Assembly: GCF_040712075.1 (NCBI RefSeq)
Contig: NZ_JBFCVL010000012.1
Coordinates: 1 to 64,000, forward strand
Length of the DNA: 64,000 bases
From: Fodinicurvata sp. EGI_FJ10296
GTDB lineage: Bacteria; Pseudomonadota; Alphaproteobacteria; DSM-16000; Inquilinaceae
Direction of reading: 5' to 3'
The position numbers and the translations under genes are program-made. The notes under the pieces were generated by a model that was not told the DNA's origin, searched no databases, and saw only the letters and a list, made by a program, of their open reading frames with translations. Every line of letters starts with the position of its first letter. The first letter of the stretch is position 1. Below, one piece after another: positions 25,825-34,553 of this stretch.

Positions 25825-26727
25825 GTGAAGGCCTATCCCTTCGATTATATCAGGGCGGAAAGCGTCGACGATGTGCTGTCGGCGCTGGACCGCTATGGCA
25901 CCGAGGCGCGGATCATCGCCGGCGGGCAAAGCCTGATGCCGATGCTGAATTTCCGGCTCGCGCGGCCGGAAGTGCTGATCGACATCAACCGCCTGGCCGA
26001 ACTGTCCGGCATCGAGGACCGCGGCGACCACATCCGCGTCGGTGCCCTGACCCGCCACGTCGATGTCGCCCGCTCGCCGATCATTGCACGCCATGTGCCG
26101 GTGGTGGCCGAAGCCATGACCCACGTCGCCCATCCGGCCGTGCGCAATCGCGGCACCCTGGGCGGCAGCCTGTGCCTCGCCGACCCGGCGGCGGAACTGC
26201 CGGCCTGTATGGTCGCCCTGGGCGCAGATCTGGTCGTGGCCGGCAACAACGGACGACGAACGGTACCCGCCGACGCGTTTTTCATGGGCATGTTCGAAAC
26301 CGCGGTCGACGACGGCGAAATGCTGATCGAAGTGCTGCTGCCGAAATCCGGCCCCGGCACCCGTTCGGCCATGGATGAGGTTGCGCGGCGTCATGGCGAC
26401 TACGCCATCGTCGGGGCGGCGGCGGTGGCCGAAATGGACGGGCCGGCGTTCCGTGACCTGCGTCTGGTCTATTTCGGGGTCGAGGACAAGCCGATTCTGG
26501 CCCGCGAAACCGCGGCCGCCCTGATAGGGCAGTCCTGGTCACCCGCGCTGGCAGAGGATCTGAAATCGACGTTGGCGCAGGATCTTTCCCCCAACGACGA
26601 CAGCCAGGCCAGCAGTGCCATGCGCCTTCATCTGGCCGATGTTCTGGCCCGGCGGCTGTTGCCGCGTCTGGCCGACCCGGACGGGCCCCACCCGTCTCGC
26701 ACAGAAAACGAGAGCGTATCCCGATGA
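25825..26727 (+). CDS. Molybdenum hydroxylase, FAD-binding medium subunit (CoxM/XdhB-like)
   Basis: A 300-residue FAD subunit. Hallmarks are RIIAGGQSLMPMLNFRLA (FAD pyrophosphate loop, near 31) and NRGTLGGSLCLADPAAELPA (near 107). It passes electrons between the iron-sulfur and external acceptor sites of a xanthine dehydrogenase/CO dehydrogenase-type hydroxylase. Start is GTG at 25825 after TGGAGG. Its stop overlaps the start of the next gene (ATGA at 26724). Confidence 0.92.
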   Translation: MKAYPFDYIRAESVDDVLSALDRYGTEARIIAGGQSLMPMLNFRLARPEVLIDINRLAELSGIEDRGDHIRVGALTRHVDVARSPIIARHVPVVAEAMTHVAHPAVRNRGTLGGSLCLADPAAELPACMVALGADLVVAGNNGRRTVPADAFFMGMFETAVDDGEMLIEVLLPKSGPGTRSAMDEVARRHGDYAIVGAAAVAEMDGPAFRDLRLVYFGVEDKPILARETAAALIGQSWSPALAEDLKSTLAQDLSPNDDSQASSAMRLHLADVLARRLLPRLADPDGPHPSRTENESVSR

Positions 26728-27266
26728 GCGATCGATCCTATTCCGTGTCGATGACGGTCAACGGCGAAGTGGTGAATGCCAATGTCAGCGCGCGCACCAA
26801 TCTGGTCGATTTCCTGCGCCAGGATCTCGAACTGACCGGGAGTCATGTCGGCTGCGAGCATGGTGTCTGCGGCGCCTGCACCGTCCGTGTCGACGGCCGG
26901 ATCATGCGCGGCTGCCTTTTGCTGGCGGTCCAGGCAGACGGTCAATCCGTCGAAACCATCGAAGGAATGGCCGGCGACCCGCTGATGACCTCGCTGCAGG
27001 ATGTGTTCGTCGAGGAGAACGCCCTGCAATGCGGGTTCTGCACGCCAGCGATGCTGCTGACCGCCCATGAGTTCATCAGCCGGGTCGTGGAGACCGGGGC
27101 ATACCGGCCGGACCGGGACGCTATCCGCGACACTATCTCGGGCAACTACTGCCGCTGTACCGGTTACCAGTCAATCGTGCAGGCCGTGGAGCGGGTCCTG
27201 ATCCAGTACGAAACGGCCCCGACCAAAGCCCCTAACGGTGCCCCGAACCCAGGGAGCGATCGATGA
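26724..27266 (+). CDS. Molybdenum hydroxylase, [2Fe-2S] small subunit (CoxS/XdhC-like)
   Basis: A 180-residue ferredoxin-like subunit with both cluster motifs: CEHGVCGACTVRVDG plus RGCLL (first cluster) and CGFCTPAMLLTAHEF plus GNYCRCTGYQSIV (second cluster). It overlaps the FAD subunit gene and the molybdopterin subunit gene by 4 bases each, so the three are made in step. Confidence 0.95.
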   Translation: MSDRSYSVSMTVNGEVVNANVSARTNLVDFLRQDLELTGSHVGCEHGVCGACTVRVDGRIMRGCLLLAVQADGQSVETIEGMAGDPLMTSLQDVFVEENALQCGFCTPAMLLTAHEFISRVVETGAYRPDRDAIRDTISGNYCRCTGYQSIVQAVERVLIQYETAPTKAPNGAPNPGSDR

Positions 27267-29677
27267 CCGACGCCGCAAGCGATCACCTGCCCCATACCGA
27301 TTCTCCGCACACCGTTTCGGGGCCCATCGGCCACAACGAACCGCGCGCGCGGGCGCGGCGCACCGTGGCCGGCAAGGGGCGCTATGTCGATGACATCGTC
27401 CTGCCGCGCATGCTGCATGTCGCCTTTCTGCGCAGCCCCCACGCCCACGCCGCAATCCTGTCAATCGACGCGGCCGAAGCCCGCGAAGCGCCCGGCATCG
27501 TCGCCGTGGTGACGGGCAAGGACATGGCGACACAGTGCACGCCGTATGCCGGATCGCACCAATTGTTCAAGCGGCTCAAAGCCCCGGATCAGTACCCGCT
27601 GGCCGTCGATCGCGTGCTGTGGCAGGGCGAACCGGTGGTCGCGGTCGTTGCCACCAGCCGGGCGCTGGCCGAGGATGCGGCCGAACTGGTCGATGTCGAC
27701 TACGACATTCTGCCCGCCGTCACCTCGTTCGAGCGCGGCACGCCGCCGGCCGTCCAGTTGCATGACGACATCCCCGACAACATTGCGCTGGTCGAACAAC
27801 TGGGTACCGCCACTGTCGGCGAGGACTTCCCCGGCGCCGATCAGGTGTTCGAAGCGCAGTTCCGCTTCGGCCGCATCACCGGCACGACGCTGGAGCCACG
27901 CGGCATCATCGCCGACTACGAGCCGCGCGAGGGGGCGTTGACGGTCCATTGCTCGCACCAGTGCCCGCATCAGCAACAGGATATTTTCGCGCGGCATCTG
28001 GGTTTGCCGGAACACAAGGTGCGCGTCCTCTGCCCCGATGTCGGCGGCGCCTTCGGCCTGAAACAGCAGTTGTACGGCGACGAATTCGCCGTGTGCGCGC
28101 TGTCGATCATGCTCGGCCGTCCGGTGAAATTCATCGCCGACCGCCTGGAATCCATGGTATCCGACAACCACGCCCGCGACCATGCCGCCACGGCGCGCAT
28201 CGCCGTCAAATCCGACGGCACCATCGTCGGGATGGAAGTCGACGACATCTTCGGCATCGGCCCCTATTCGCAGTATCCGCGGTCCAGCGTCGGCGAAGGC
28301 AACCATGTTCTGCGGATCACCGGCGCGCCCTATCGGCTCGACGACTATCGCGCCCGGCTGACCATGGTCTATCAGAACAAGTCGATGATCGGCCATTACC
28401 GCTCGGTCGGGCATCCGGTCGCCTGCGCGATCACCGAGGGGCTGGTCGATCTGGCCGCCGATGGACTGGGTCTCGACCCTGCCGATATCAGGCGCCGGAA
28501 TTTCGTCCGCTCGTCGGATTGTCCGCGCGTGTCGCCAGGCGGCATCGACATGCCGGACATGTCGCTGGAGACATGCTTCGACGCCGTGGTCGCGGCGATG
28601 GATCTGCCCGCCCTGCGCGCCGAACAGGCCGAAATGCGCAAGAAGGGAGTTTATCGCGGCATCGGAATCGCCGCCTTCGTGGAACTGACGGCCTCGGGGC
28701 CGGAATATTACGGGCCGGGTGGCAACCGCATCACGTCGCAGGAAGGCTGCCATCTCAAGCTCGAACCATCCGGCGTCGTCAGATGCTGGATATCCGTCAC
28801 CGATCAGGGCCAGGGCACCGACACCGGCATTGGTCAGGTCGTGGCGTCGCATCTGGGCGTCGCCATGGCCGATGTCCGGGTGTTCAGCGGCGACAGCGAA
28901 ACCACGCCCTATGGCGGCGGTGCCTGGGCATCGCGCGGGATCGCCATCGGCGGCGAAGCCGCGCTGCGCGCCGCAACGGCGCTGAAGGCGAACATCCTGG
29001 AACTGGCCGCCGTCGTACTTCAGGCCGATGCCGGCACGCTGGATATCGTCGGCGGCCGGGTCGTCGATCGCGATACCGGCACCGAGCGGATGCCGCTGTC
29101 GGATGTCGCCCGCATCGGCTATTTCCGGCAGGACACGCTGCCGCCGGGCGTTCAGCCCGAACTGTCGGTCGTGCGCCATTACGTGACGCCGCGCGGCCGC
29201 AAGTTCATGGCGACCAACGGCGTTCACGCCGCCCATGTCGAGGTCGACACCCAGACCGGGATCGTCCGGTGCCTCGGCCATTGGGTCGCCCATGACGCCG
29301 GCGTGGTAGTCAACCCGTCGCTGGTCGAAGAACAGATCCGCGGGGGCGTCGTGCAGGGCATCGGCTCGGCGCTGTTCGAGGAACTGCGCTATGACGACGA
29401 CGGCCAGATGCTGTCCGGCAGTCTGGCGGATTATCTCGTACCGATGGCCTCGGAAATGCCGGAAATCACCGTCCTTCACGTCGAGGGAACGGGCGTGGAG
29501 GAAGAACTCGGCGCCAAGGGTGTCGGCGAGGCTGGCGTTGCAGGCTCGCCGGCGGCCATCATGAACGCGGTCAACGATGCGATCGCCGGCGCCGGACTGG
29601 GCCAGCGCATCCATACGCTGCCGCTGTCGCCGGAACGCATCCTGGGGGCGCTCGGCAAGGTGCCCGGCGAACTCTGA
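27263..29677 (+). CDS. Molybdenum hydroxylase, molybdopterin large subunit (CoxL/XdhA-like)
   Basis: An 804-residue catalytic subunit that hydroxylates a carbon next to a ring nitrogen or an aldehyde-like carbon with water-derived oxygen. The amino domain has KGRYVDDIVLPRMLHVAFLRSPHAHA; GGAFGLKQQLYGDE contacts the cofactor; the catalytic Glu is in GVGEAGVAGSPAAIMNAV (near 755). The active-site loop reads GHYRSVGHPVACAITEG and lacks the Cys-containing AYRCSFR loop of true CO dehydrogenase, so it is a hydroxylase of an organic substrate. Downstream are OCD-like and dihydroorotase-like genes, pointing to a nitrogen heterocycle. Confidence 0.93.
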   Translation: MTDAASDHLPHTDSPHTVSGPIGHNEPRARARRTVAGKGRYVDDIVLPRMLHVAFLRSPHAHAAILSIDAAEAREAPGIVAVVTGKDMATQCTPYAGSHQLFKRLKAPDQYPLAVDRVLWQGEPVVAVVATSRALAEDAAELVDVDYDILPAVTSFERGTPPAVQLHDDIPDNIALVEQLGTATVGEDFPGADQVFEAQFRFGRITGTTLEPRGIIADYEPREGALTVHCSHQCPHQQQDIFARHLGLPEHKVRVLCPDVGGAFGLKQQLYGDEFAVCALSIMLGRPVKFIADRLESMVSDNHARDHAATARIAVKSDGTIVGMEVDDIFGIGPYSQYPRSSVGEGNHVLRITGAPYRLDDYRARLTMVYQNKSMIGHYRSVGHPVACAITEGLVDLAADGLGLDPADIRRRNFVRSSDCPRVSPGGIDMPDMSLETCFDAVVAAMDLPALRAEQAEMRKKGVYRGIGIAAFVELTASGPEYYGPGGNRITSQEGCHLKLEPSGVVRCWISVTDQGQGTDTGIGQVVASHLGVAMADVRVFSGDSETTPYGGGAWASRGIAIGGEAALRAATALKANILELAAVVLQADAGTLDIVGGRVVDRDTGTERMPLSDVARIGYFRQDTLPPGVQPELSVVRHYVTPRGRKFMATNGVHAAHVEVDTQTGIVRCLGHWVAHDAGVVVNPSLVEEQIRGGVVQGIGSALFEELRYDDDGQMLSGSLADYLVPMASEMPEITVLHVEGTGVEEELGAKGVGEAGVAGSPAAIMNAVNDAIAGAGLGQRIHTLPLSPERILGALGKVPGEL

Positions 29678-29736
29678 TCGATCAATAAACGACACACGAA
29701 AAACCGAAAGCTCCCACGCTTTCGACGGAGGACGAT

Positions 29737-30744
29737 ATGCAGTTGCGGATTCTTTCCGAGCAGGACGTTCGGTCGGTCATTACCATGACGGAAGCCATCG
29801 ACGTGCAGGCCGAGGCCTTTGTCGCCTTGTCCCAGGACAAGTCGATCGAGGGGCTGCGCAGTTTCGCCCTTTCCGAAACACCGCCGGGCATCGCCATCTT
29901 CAACCCGTCCTTTCTGAAGAACGGTGGCGGCTATGGCATCAAGGTGGTGTCGGATTTCTACGACAACGAAAAGAAGAAGCTGCCCCGGATGTCGTCGCTG
30001 GTCGCGCTGTTCGACGGCGAGACCGGCGCGCCGCGCACGGTCATGGAGGGCGGCTATCTGACCGATCTCAGAACCGGAGCGGGCACGGCGCTGGCCGCCC
30101 GTTATCTCGCCCGCAAGGACAGCCGCACGGTGGCCATCATTGGTGCGGGCCGCGTGGCGCGCAATCAACTGGAAGCGATCTGCGCCGAGTTCTCGATCGA
30201 GCGCGTTCTGGTTTCGACGCGCAGCCAGTGGCGTGGCGAAGCCTATATCGACCGCATGAAGAAAACGGGCAACGGTGTGCCGACGGATATCGTACTGGTG
30301 GACAGCCCCGCCGACGCCGTGCGCGAGGCCGACATCGTCGTTGCGGCCACGACGGCGCATGATCCGGTCTTCTCCGGCGACGATCTGCGGCTGGGAACCT
30401 TCGTCGCCGCCGCCGGTGCCTACGAGGCTTCGATGCGCGAGGTCGACAGCCGGACGATCGCGCGGTCAACCAAATGGGTGGTGGACAGCCGCGCGGACTG
30501 CCTGGACCACGCCGGCGACCTGGTGGCACCGATGAAAGAGGGCATCATCACCGCCGATCAGGTGTCGGAGATCGCCGATCTGGTGTCAGGGCGCCGGTCC
30601 GGGCGCGAGAACGACGACGAGATCACGTATTTCAAGTCGATCGGCGTGCCCATCCAGGACCTGATGACGGCCCAGCATATCGAACGCCGGGCGCTTGAGC
30701 GGTCGATCGGCACGATGATCGAGTTCGGCGGAGACGACGGCTGA
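29737..30744 (+). CDS. Ornithine cyclodeaminase/mu-crystallin family protein
   Basis: A 335-residue NAD(P)-binding protein. The nucleotide motif TVAIIGAGRVARNQLEAI is near 130, preceded by the substrate block GGYLTDLRTGAGTALAARYL with the conserved Lys/Arg region. Family members catalyse cyclodeamination, imine reduction or opine-type reactions. In this setting a reductive or deaminating step on an amino acid from ring opening is plausible. Ribosome site CGGAGG precedes the ATG. Exact reaction unknown. Confidence 0.88.
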   Translation: MQLRILSEQDVRSVITMTEAIDVQAEAFVALSQDKSIEGLRSFALSETPPGIAIFNPSFLKNGGGYGIKVVSDFYDNEKKKLPRMSSLVALFDGETGAPRTVMEGGYLTDLRTGAGTALAARYLARKDSRTVAIIGAGRVARNQLEAICAEFSIERVLVSTRSQWRGEAYIDRMKKTGNGVPTDIVLVDSPADAVREADIVVAATTAHDPVFSGDDLRLGTFVAAAGAYEASMREVDSRTIARSTKWVVDSRADCLDHAGDLVAPMKEGIITADQVSEIADLVSGRRSGRENDDEITYFKSIGVPIQDLMTAQHIERRALERSIGTMIEFGGDDG

Positions 30745-30825
30745 GATATCAGTTAGGACGGGTTTCAAACGGCGGCTGCCGGGACGGACGGTACATTGAA
30801 AACGGCTGGGACGGGGGATGCGGGT

Positions 30826-32178
30826 ATGTTGGACCTACTGATCAAGGGCGGCGCCGTGATGATTGACGGCAGGCCGTCGCCGGTCAATCTGGCGATCGCC
30901 GACGGCCGCATTACGGCCGTGCTGTCGCCAAGCATACCGGCACCGGCGGCGCGCGAAACCGTCGACGCCGACGGTCTCACCGTTCTGCCCGGTCTCGTCG
31001 ATGCCCATGTGCATTGCCGGCAGCCCGGCTTCGAACACAAGGAAAATTTCGCCTCGGCATCGCGTGCCGCGGCGGCCGGGGGCGTCACGACGATCATGGT
31101 GATGCCGACCGACAATCCGTTCACCGACACACTGGACCGGTTCCGCGAGAAAGTCGCCATGGCACGGGCGTCCAGCATCGTGGATATCGCGCTGCAGGCG
31201 GCCATCGTTCCTGACAGCCCGGACACCGCTGCCATTCACGATGTCGGCGCAGTCTCGTTCGAAGCATTCCTCAGCGATGCCCCCGAGGCGTATCTGCTCA
31301 AGGATGACGGCGACCTGTTCGCGGTCATGGAAGCGGTCGCCGCCGTTGGCGGCGTGCTGGGCGTAACGCCCGGAACCCCGGCGATCAGTGGCCGGATCGA
31401 GGCCCGGCTGCATGCGCAGAACCGGCGCGATCCCGGCGCCTTCATCGAATCCCGTCCGGCTGCGGCCGAAGCGGTCGCGGTTGCGAGGATCTGCCTCGCC
31501 GCGCGGGCGACCGGCGCCCGGGTTCACATCCGCCAGGTCAGTACAGCGGAAAGCGTTGCCGTACTGCGGGCGTTGAAGCCGGGCACGGCGATTACGGCTG
31601 AAGTCACGGCCCACAACCTGATGTTGGACGAAAGCCGGCTGCACGCGTTGGGCCCTTTTGCGAAAGTCGTCCCGCCCCTGCGGCCCAAAACCGATATCGA
31701 TGCCGTCCGGGCCGCCCTAAAGGACGGCGTGATCGACATCGTCGTCACAGATCACGCGCCCCATGCAGAGGCCGAGAAACAGGCCGGGGCAACGGATATC
31801 TGGGCAGCGCCGGGCGGGTTTCCCGGGCTTCAGACCCTGCTGCCCACGCTATTGAAGCTGGGAACCCAAGGCGATTTCGACCTTGGCAAACTGTCATCGG
31901 TGGCGGCCCGACAGCCGGCGCTGCTGTTCAATCTCTATCCCCGCAAAGGCTGGCTTGGCCCCGGCGCCGATGCCGACATCGTTCTGGTGGACATGACCGC
32001 GGAATCGACCGTGACGGCGGACGAGCAGTTCAGCCGCGCCCGGCGTACGCCGTTCGAGGGCATGCGCTATCCCGGCCGGGTCGTGCGCACCCTGCTACGG
32101 GGGCGCACGATCTATGCCGACGGTGCCTGTATCGACGAACCGGTCGGCTGCGTGATCGGCACGCCCGACCCGCACTGA
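30826..32178 (+). CDS. Dihydroorotase/hydantoinase-like amidohydrolase with altered metal site
   Basis: A 450-residue cyclic amidohydrolase-family protein. It keeps HVHCRQPGFEHKENF (HxH plus substrate Arg, near 53) and the catalytic Asp in VVTDHAPHAEAEKQ (near 307), and EVTAHNLML. The position of the family's carboxylated Lys, KxF, seems to read VSFEAFLSD, and the HVST His reads IRQVST. Two ligands of the binuclear site may thus be changed, so it may work with one metal or be an inactive partner, as known for some dihydroorotase homologues. ATG at 30826 follows GGGGG; a TTG 30 bases earlier is possible. Confidence 0.82.
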   Translation: MLDLLIKGGAVMIDGRPSPVNLAIADGRITAVLSPSIPAPAARETVDADGLTVLPGLVDAHVHCRQPGFEHKENFASASRAAAAGGVTTIMVMPTDNPFTDTLDRFREKVAMARASSIVDIALQAAIVPDSPDTAAIHDVGAVSFEAFLSDAPEAYLLKDDGDLFAVMEAVAAVGGVLGVTPGTPAISGRIEARLHAQNRRDPGAFIESRPAAAEAVAVARICLAARATGARVHIRQVSTAESVAVLRALKPGTAITAEVTAHNLMLDESRLHALGPFAKVVPPLRPKTDIDAVRAALKDGVIDIVVTDHAPHAEAEKQAGATDIWAAPGGFPGLQTLLPTLLKLGTQGDFDLGKLSSVAARQPALLFNLYPRKGWLGPGADADIVLVDMTAESTVTADEQFSRARRTPFEGMRYPGRVVRTLLRGRTIYADGACIDEPVGCVIGTPDPH

Positions 32179-32216
32179 GACGCCGCCGCGCCAACGCCCC
32201 TTTGGCGGGCGCGGCA

Positions 32217-33125
32217 TCAGTGCCGGACGAGAAGCCCGGCGGCAGCAAGTTTCGCTGCGGCCTGCCGGTCCGCAAGCTGCTTCAACAAGGCGTCGTCGGC
32301 ACTGTTTCTCCCGCCGCCCGCCCTGTTGGTTCGGACGCGCCATTCGTTGCCCAGCCCGTTCGTCACCGATGCAGTATCGGGATCGTCCGACGCCAGGGCG
32401 AACAGTCCACGCCGCCCTTCCAGAATCGCGCGCGGGCCATCCAGGCCGGCGAAGATCAGCCGGGCGGCTTCGATCCCGTTGAAGCTGGCTTTGGCGGGGT
32501 GCAGTGAATAGGCCGCATAGCCCTGTTGCGCTTGCAGCCCTGCGGCCTGCGTGGCGCCCAGACCGATGCATTGTTCGGTCTGTTCAGGCGAAAGCCCCAT
32601 CAGCCGTGCCGCCGCTGCCGCCGCTCCGACAACGCCTGCCGTCCCCAGCAGGTGCCAGCCGCGCCCGGGATGCGTGCTGCCCAGCGCCTCGGCAACACGG
32701 ATCGCCGCCTCGGCACCGACCAACGCCGCCTCGACGATCTGGAACGCCGATGCGTTCTGCAGTTCACCGACAGCCAGCGCGACTGGCACGACCACCGTTC
32801 CGATCGGCATGCCGTCCGGCGTATTGGCACCAGTGGCGGGTGGCAGATCGCCATGAACGGCAAATGCATTGGCAAAGGCCGCCCACTCGGCCTGCCGACG
32901 CGCGCCACCGGCCCAAACCGTCGCCTCGGCGCCGGTTCCGCCCAGGTTGTCCATGGTACTGGTGATTGCGGCATCGGAACCCGAACCGGCCCCGGCCCCG
33001 CCCGCACCAGACGAAGCAAGCATTGCGGCAACCATGCCGGCGGCCCACTGCCATTCGTCGTCACCGACCACGACCGGCGAAGCGGCGAAGGCCGACAACG
33101 CCGAGGTTGTTGTGTAATCAGGCAT
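32217..33125 (-). CDS. MmgE/PrpD-family protein, short (domain 1 only)
   Basis: A 302-residue protein that matches the helical domain of MmgE/PrpD enzymes: HPGRGWHLLGTAGVVGAAAAAARLMG (near 158) and YSLHPAKASFNGIEAARL (near 210). The family's DxDD acid motif is not recognisable (the region reads NAFAVHGDLPPATG), and the second domain, about 150 residues, is missing. It may be an inactive or partner subunit of the full-length PrpD encoded upstream. I chose the ATG at 33125 (GGAGA 8 bases upstream); one 24 bases earlier is possible. Confidence 0.75.
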   Translation of the reverse strand: MPDYTTTSALSAFAASPVVVGDDEWQWAAGMVAAMLASSGAGGAGAGSGSDAAITSTMDNLGGTGAEATVWAGGARRQAEWAAFANAFAVHGDLPPATGANTPDGMPIGTVVVPVALAVGELQNASAFQIVEAALVGAEAAIRVAEALGSTHPGRGWHLLGTAGVVGAAAAAARLMGLSPEQTEQCIGLGATQAAGLQAQQGYAAYSLHPAKASFNGIEAARLIFAGLDGPRAILEGRRGLFALASDDPDTASVTNGLGNEWRVRTNRAGGGRNSADDALLKQLADRQAAAKLAAAGLLVRH

Positions 33126-33156
33126 CCAAGTCTCCGTTGTTATCGGCATCCGCCGC

Positions 33157-34494
33157 TTAAACCGGCGTCGCCGCCGCGATCAGGGCGCCGATATTGCCCG
33201 TGCCTGCCGGGTCGCCCAGAAGCGTCCACAGCGCGTCGGTCCTGTCGTGCAGCCGGCCCGAAACCTGGCTGCGAAACTTGTCCTGCAGTTCGGCATCCGA
33301 TAAGGGGCGCGCCACGCTGCCTCGGGCAACGGGCACCTTTACAGTGATCTCGTCACCATTGGTCAGTCGCGCCGTGCCGAAACACCCGGTCCAGCCGACG
33401 CTTTCGTCGTCGACAAGATCGATTTTCTGCCGGACCTGCGGAATGTCCCTGTGGCTGAGGCCGGCAACGTCGAATTCCTCGACCCCCGCCTTTCCGAACA
33501 CCAGTCCCATAGCCAGGCCATGAACCCCGCTGAACCGCGCTTCCAGCGGCGTCACCGGTGTCGGGTTGCCGGTCAACTCACGCACGATCGGGTGGCTGGA
33601 AACAGTGATCCGGTCGATGGCTTCGGCGGTGACACCCTTTTCCCTGAATTCGATCCCGAGGTCGATCAGCGGGTGGATGACCAGACCGCACGGATAGGGC
33701 TTGTAGGTGTTTTCGGCCAGAAGCCAGGTTTCGCCGAAACCGTCCAGCACGCGATCGGCAACCACGGTGTCGCTCAGGACCGCGAAATAGCCGGCCGGTC
33801 CGAACAACGCGTCGGGGGACCCCTTGACGCCGGCCCTCGCCAGTTCGACCGCCAGCAATCCGTTCGCCGCCGCCTTGCCCGGATGGAACGGTTTGCCGGA
33901 TGTACCGAAGGCCTCACGCAGTCCCAGGCTCTGGCTGCAGGCGAGTGCGATGGCCTGCGCCAGCGTGTCGGCGTCGAGGCCCCGGACGATGCCCGCAGCC
34001 ACGGCGGCACCAAGCGAACCGACGGTTCCGGTGATGTGCCAACCGCGCTCGTAATGCCACGGCATCATCGCCCGGCCGATCCGCAGTTGAAACTCGCAGC
34101 CCAGCGCAAAGGCCGCGAAGAAGTCGGCGGCGTTCGCCCCGTCCATCTGTGCGGCGGTCAACGTCGCCGCAAAAGACGCGGCGGAGGAATGGACCGACGA
34201 TGCAACATGCGTGTCGTCGAAATCATCCATATGCGCGGAGAGCCCGCAGATCACGGCCGCCGCGTGGCCCGAAAAGGTGCTGTCCGTGCCGAGCAGGTGG
34301 ATTGCGCCGGGCGCGGTTGCTTCGAAATGCCGACGGACGGTCAGCACGCCCGGCGTCTCCAGTCCGCCGATTGCCGTTGCACAGATATTCCGCAGGGACC
34401 GAATGGCTTCCGGCGCGATGGCGTCGGACAAAACAGCAGCCCTTGCGGCGGGCATCCTCTCCGCGAGGAGCCTCAGCCGGTCGTCGTTTGTCAT
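33157..34494 (-). CDS. MmgE/PrpD-family protein, full length
   Basis: A 445-residue protein with both family domains: HMDDFDDTHVASSVHSSA (acidic motif near 88), RGWHITGTVGSLGAAVAAG (near 152), FHPGKAAANGLLAVELA (near 202) and the smaller second domain with NTYKPYPCGLVIHPLID (near 264). Known members are 2-methylcitrate dehydratase, cis-aconitate decarboxylase and iminodisuccinate epimerase. A di- or tricarboxylate substrate, brought in by the TTT transporter of the same operon, is the natural guess. Confidence 0.88.
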   Translation of the reverse strand: MTNDDRLRLLAERMPAARAAVLSDAIAPEAIRSLRNICATAIGGLETPGVLTVRRHFEATAPGAIHLLGTDSTFSGHAAAVICGLSAHMDDFDDTHVASSVHSSAASFAATLTAAQMDGANAADFFAAFALGCEFQLRIGRAMMPWHYERGWHITGTVGSLGAAVAAGIVRGLDADTLAQAIALACSQSLGLREAFGTSGKPFHPGKAAANGLLAVELARAGVKGSPDALFGPAGYFAVLSDTVVADRVLDGFGETWLLAENTYKPYPCGLVIHPLIDLGIEFREKGVTAEAIDRITVSSHPIVRELTGNPTPVTPLEARFSGVHGLAMGLVFGKAGVEEFDVAGLSHRDIPQVRQKIDLVDDESVGWTGCFGTARLTNGDEITVKVPVARGSVARPLSDAELQDKFRSQVSGRLHDRTDALWTLLGDPAGTGNIGALIAAATPV

Positions 34495-34553
34495 TTCCAG
34501 AGCATCCTTGCATCAGGCGCCGGCCCGGAAATCGCATCCATGCCGGCAAGTCG

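Noticed and set aside
23977-26394. An 805-codon open frame on the minus strand
   Set aside because: Antisense to the amidohydrolase and molybdenum hydroxylase FAD-subunit genes, which carry clear motifs and ribosome sites. No motif is seen in the antisense product.
25825-29677. Aerobic CO dehydrogenase (coxMSL)
   Set aside because: The large subunit lacks the Cys-containing AYRCSFR active-site loop of true CO dehydrogenase, and no cox accessory genes are present.
27461-29695. A 744-codon open frame on the minus strand
   Set aside because: Antisense shadow of the molybdopterin subunit gene; the repeated His/Gly/Asp-rich product has no recognisable domain.
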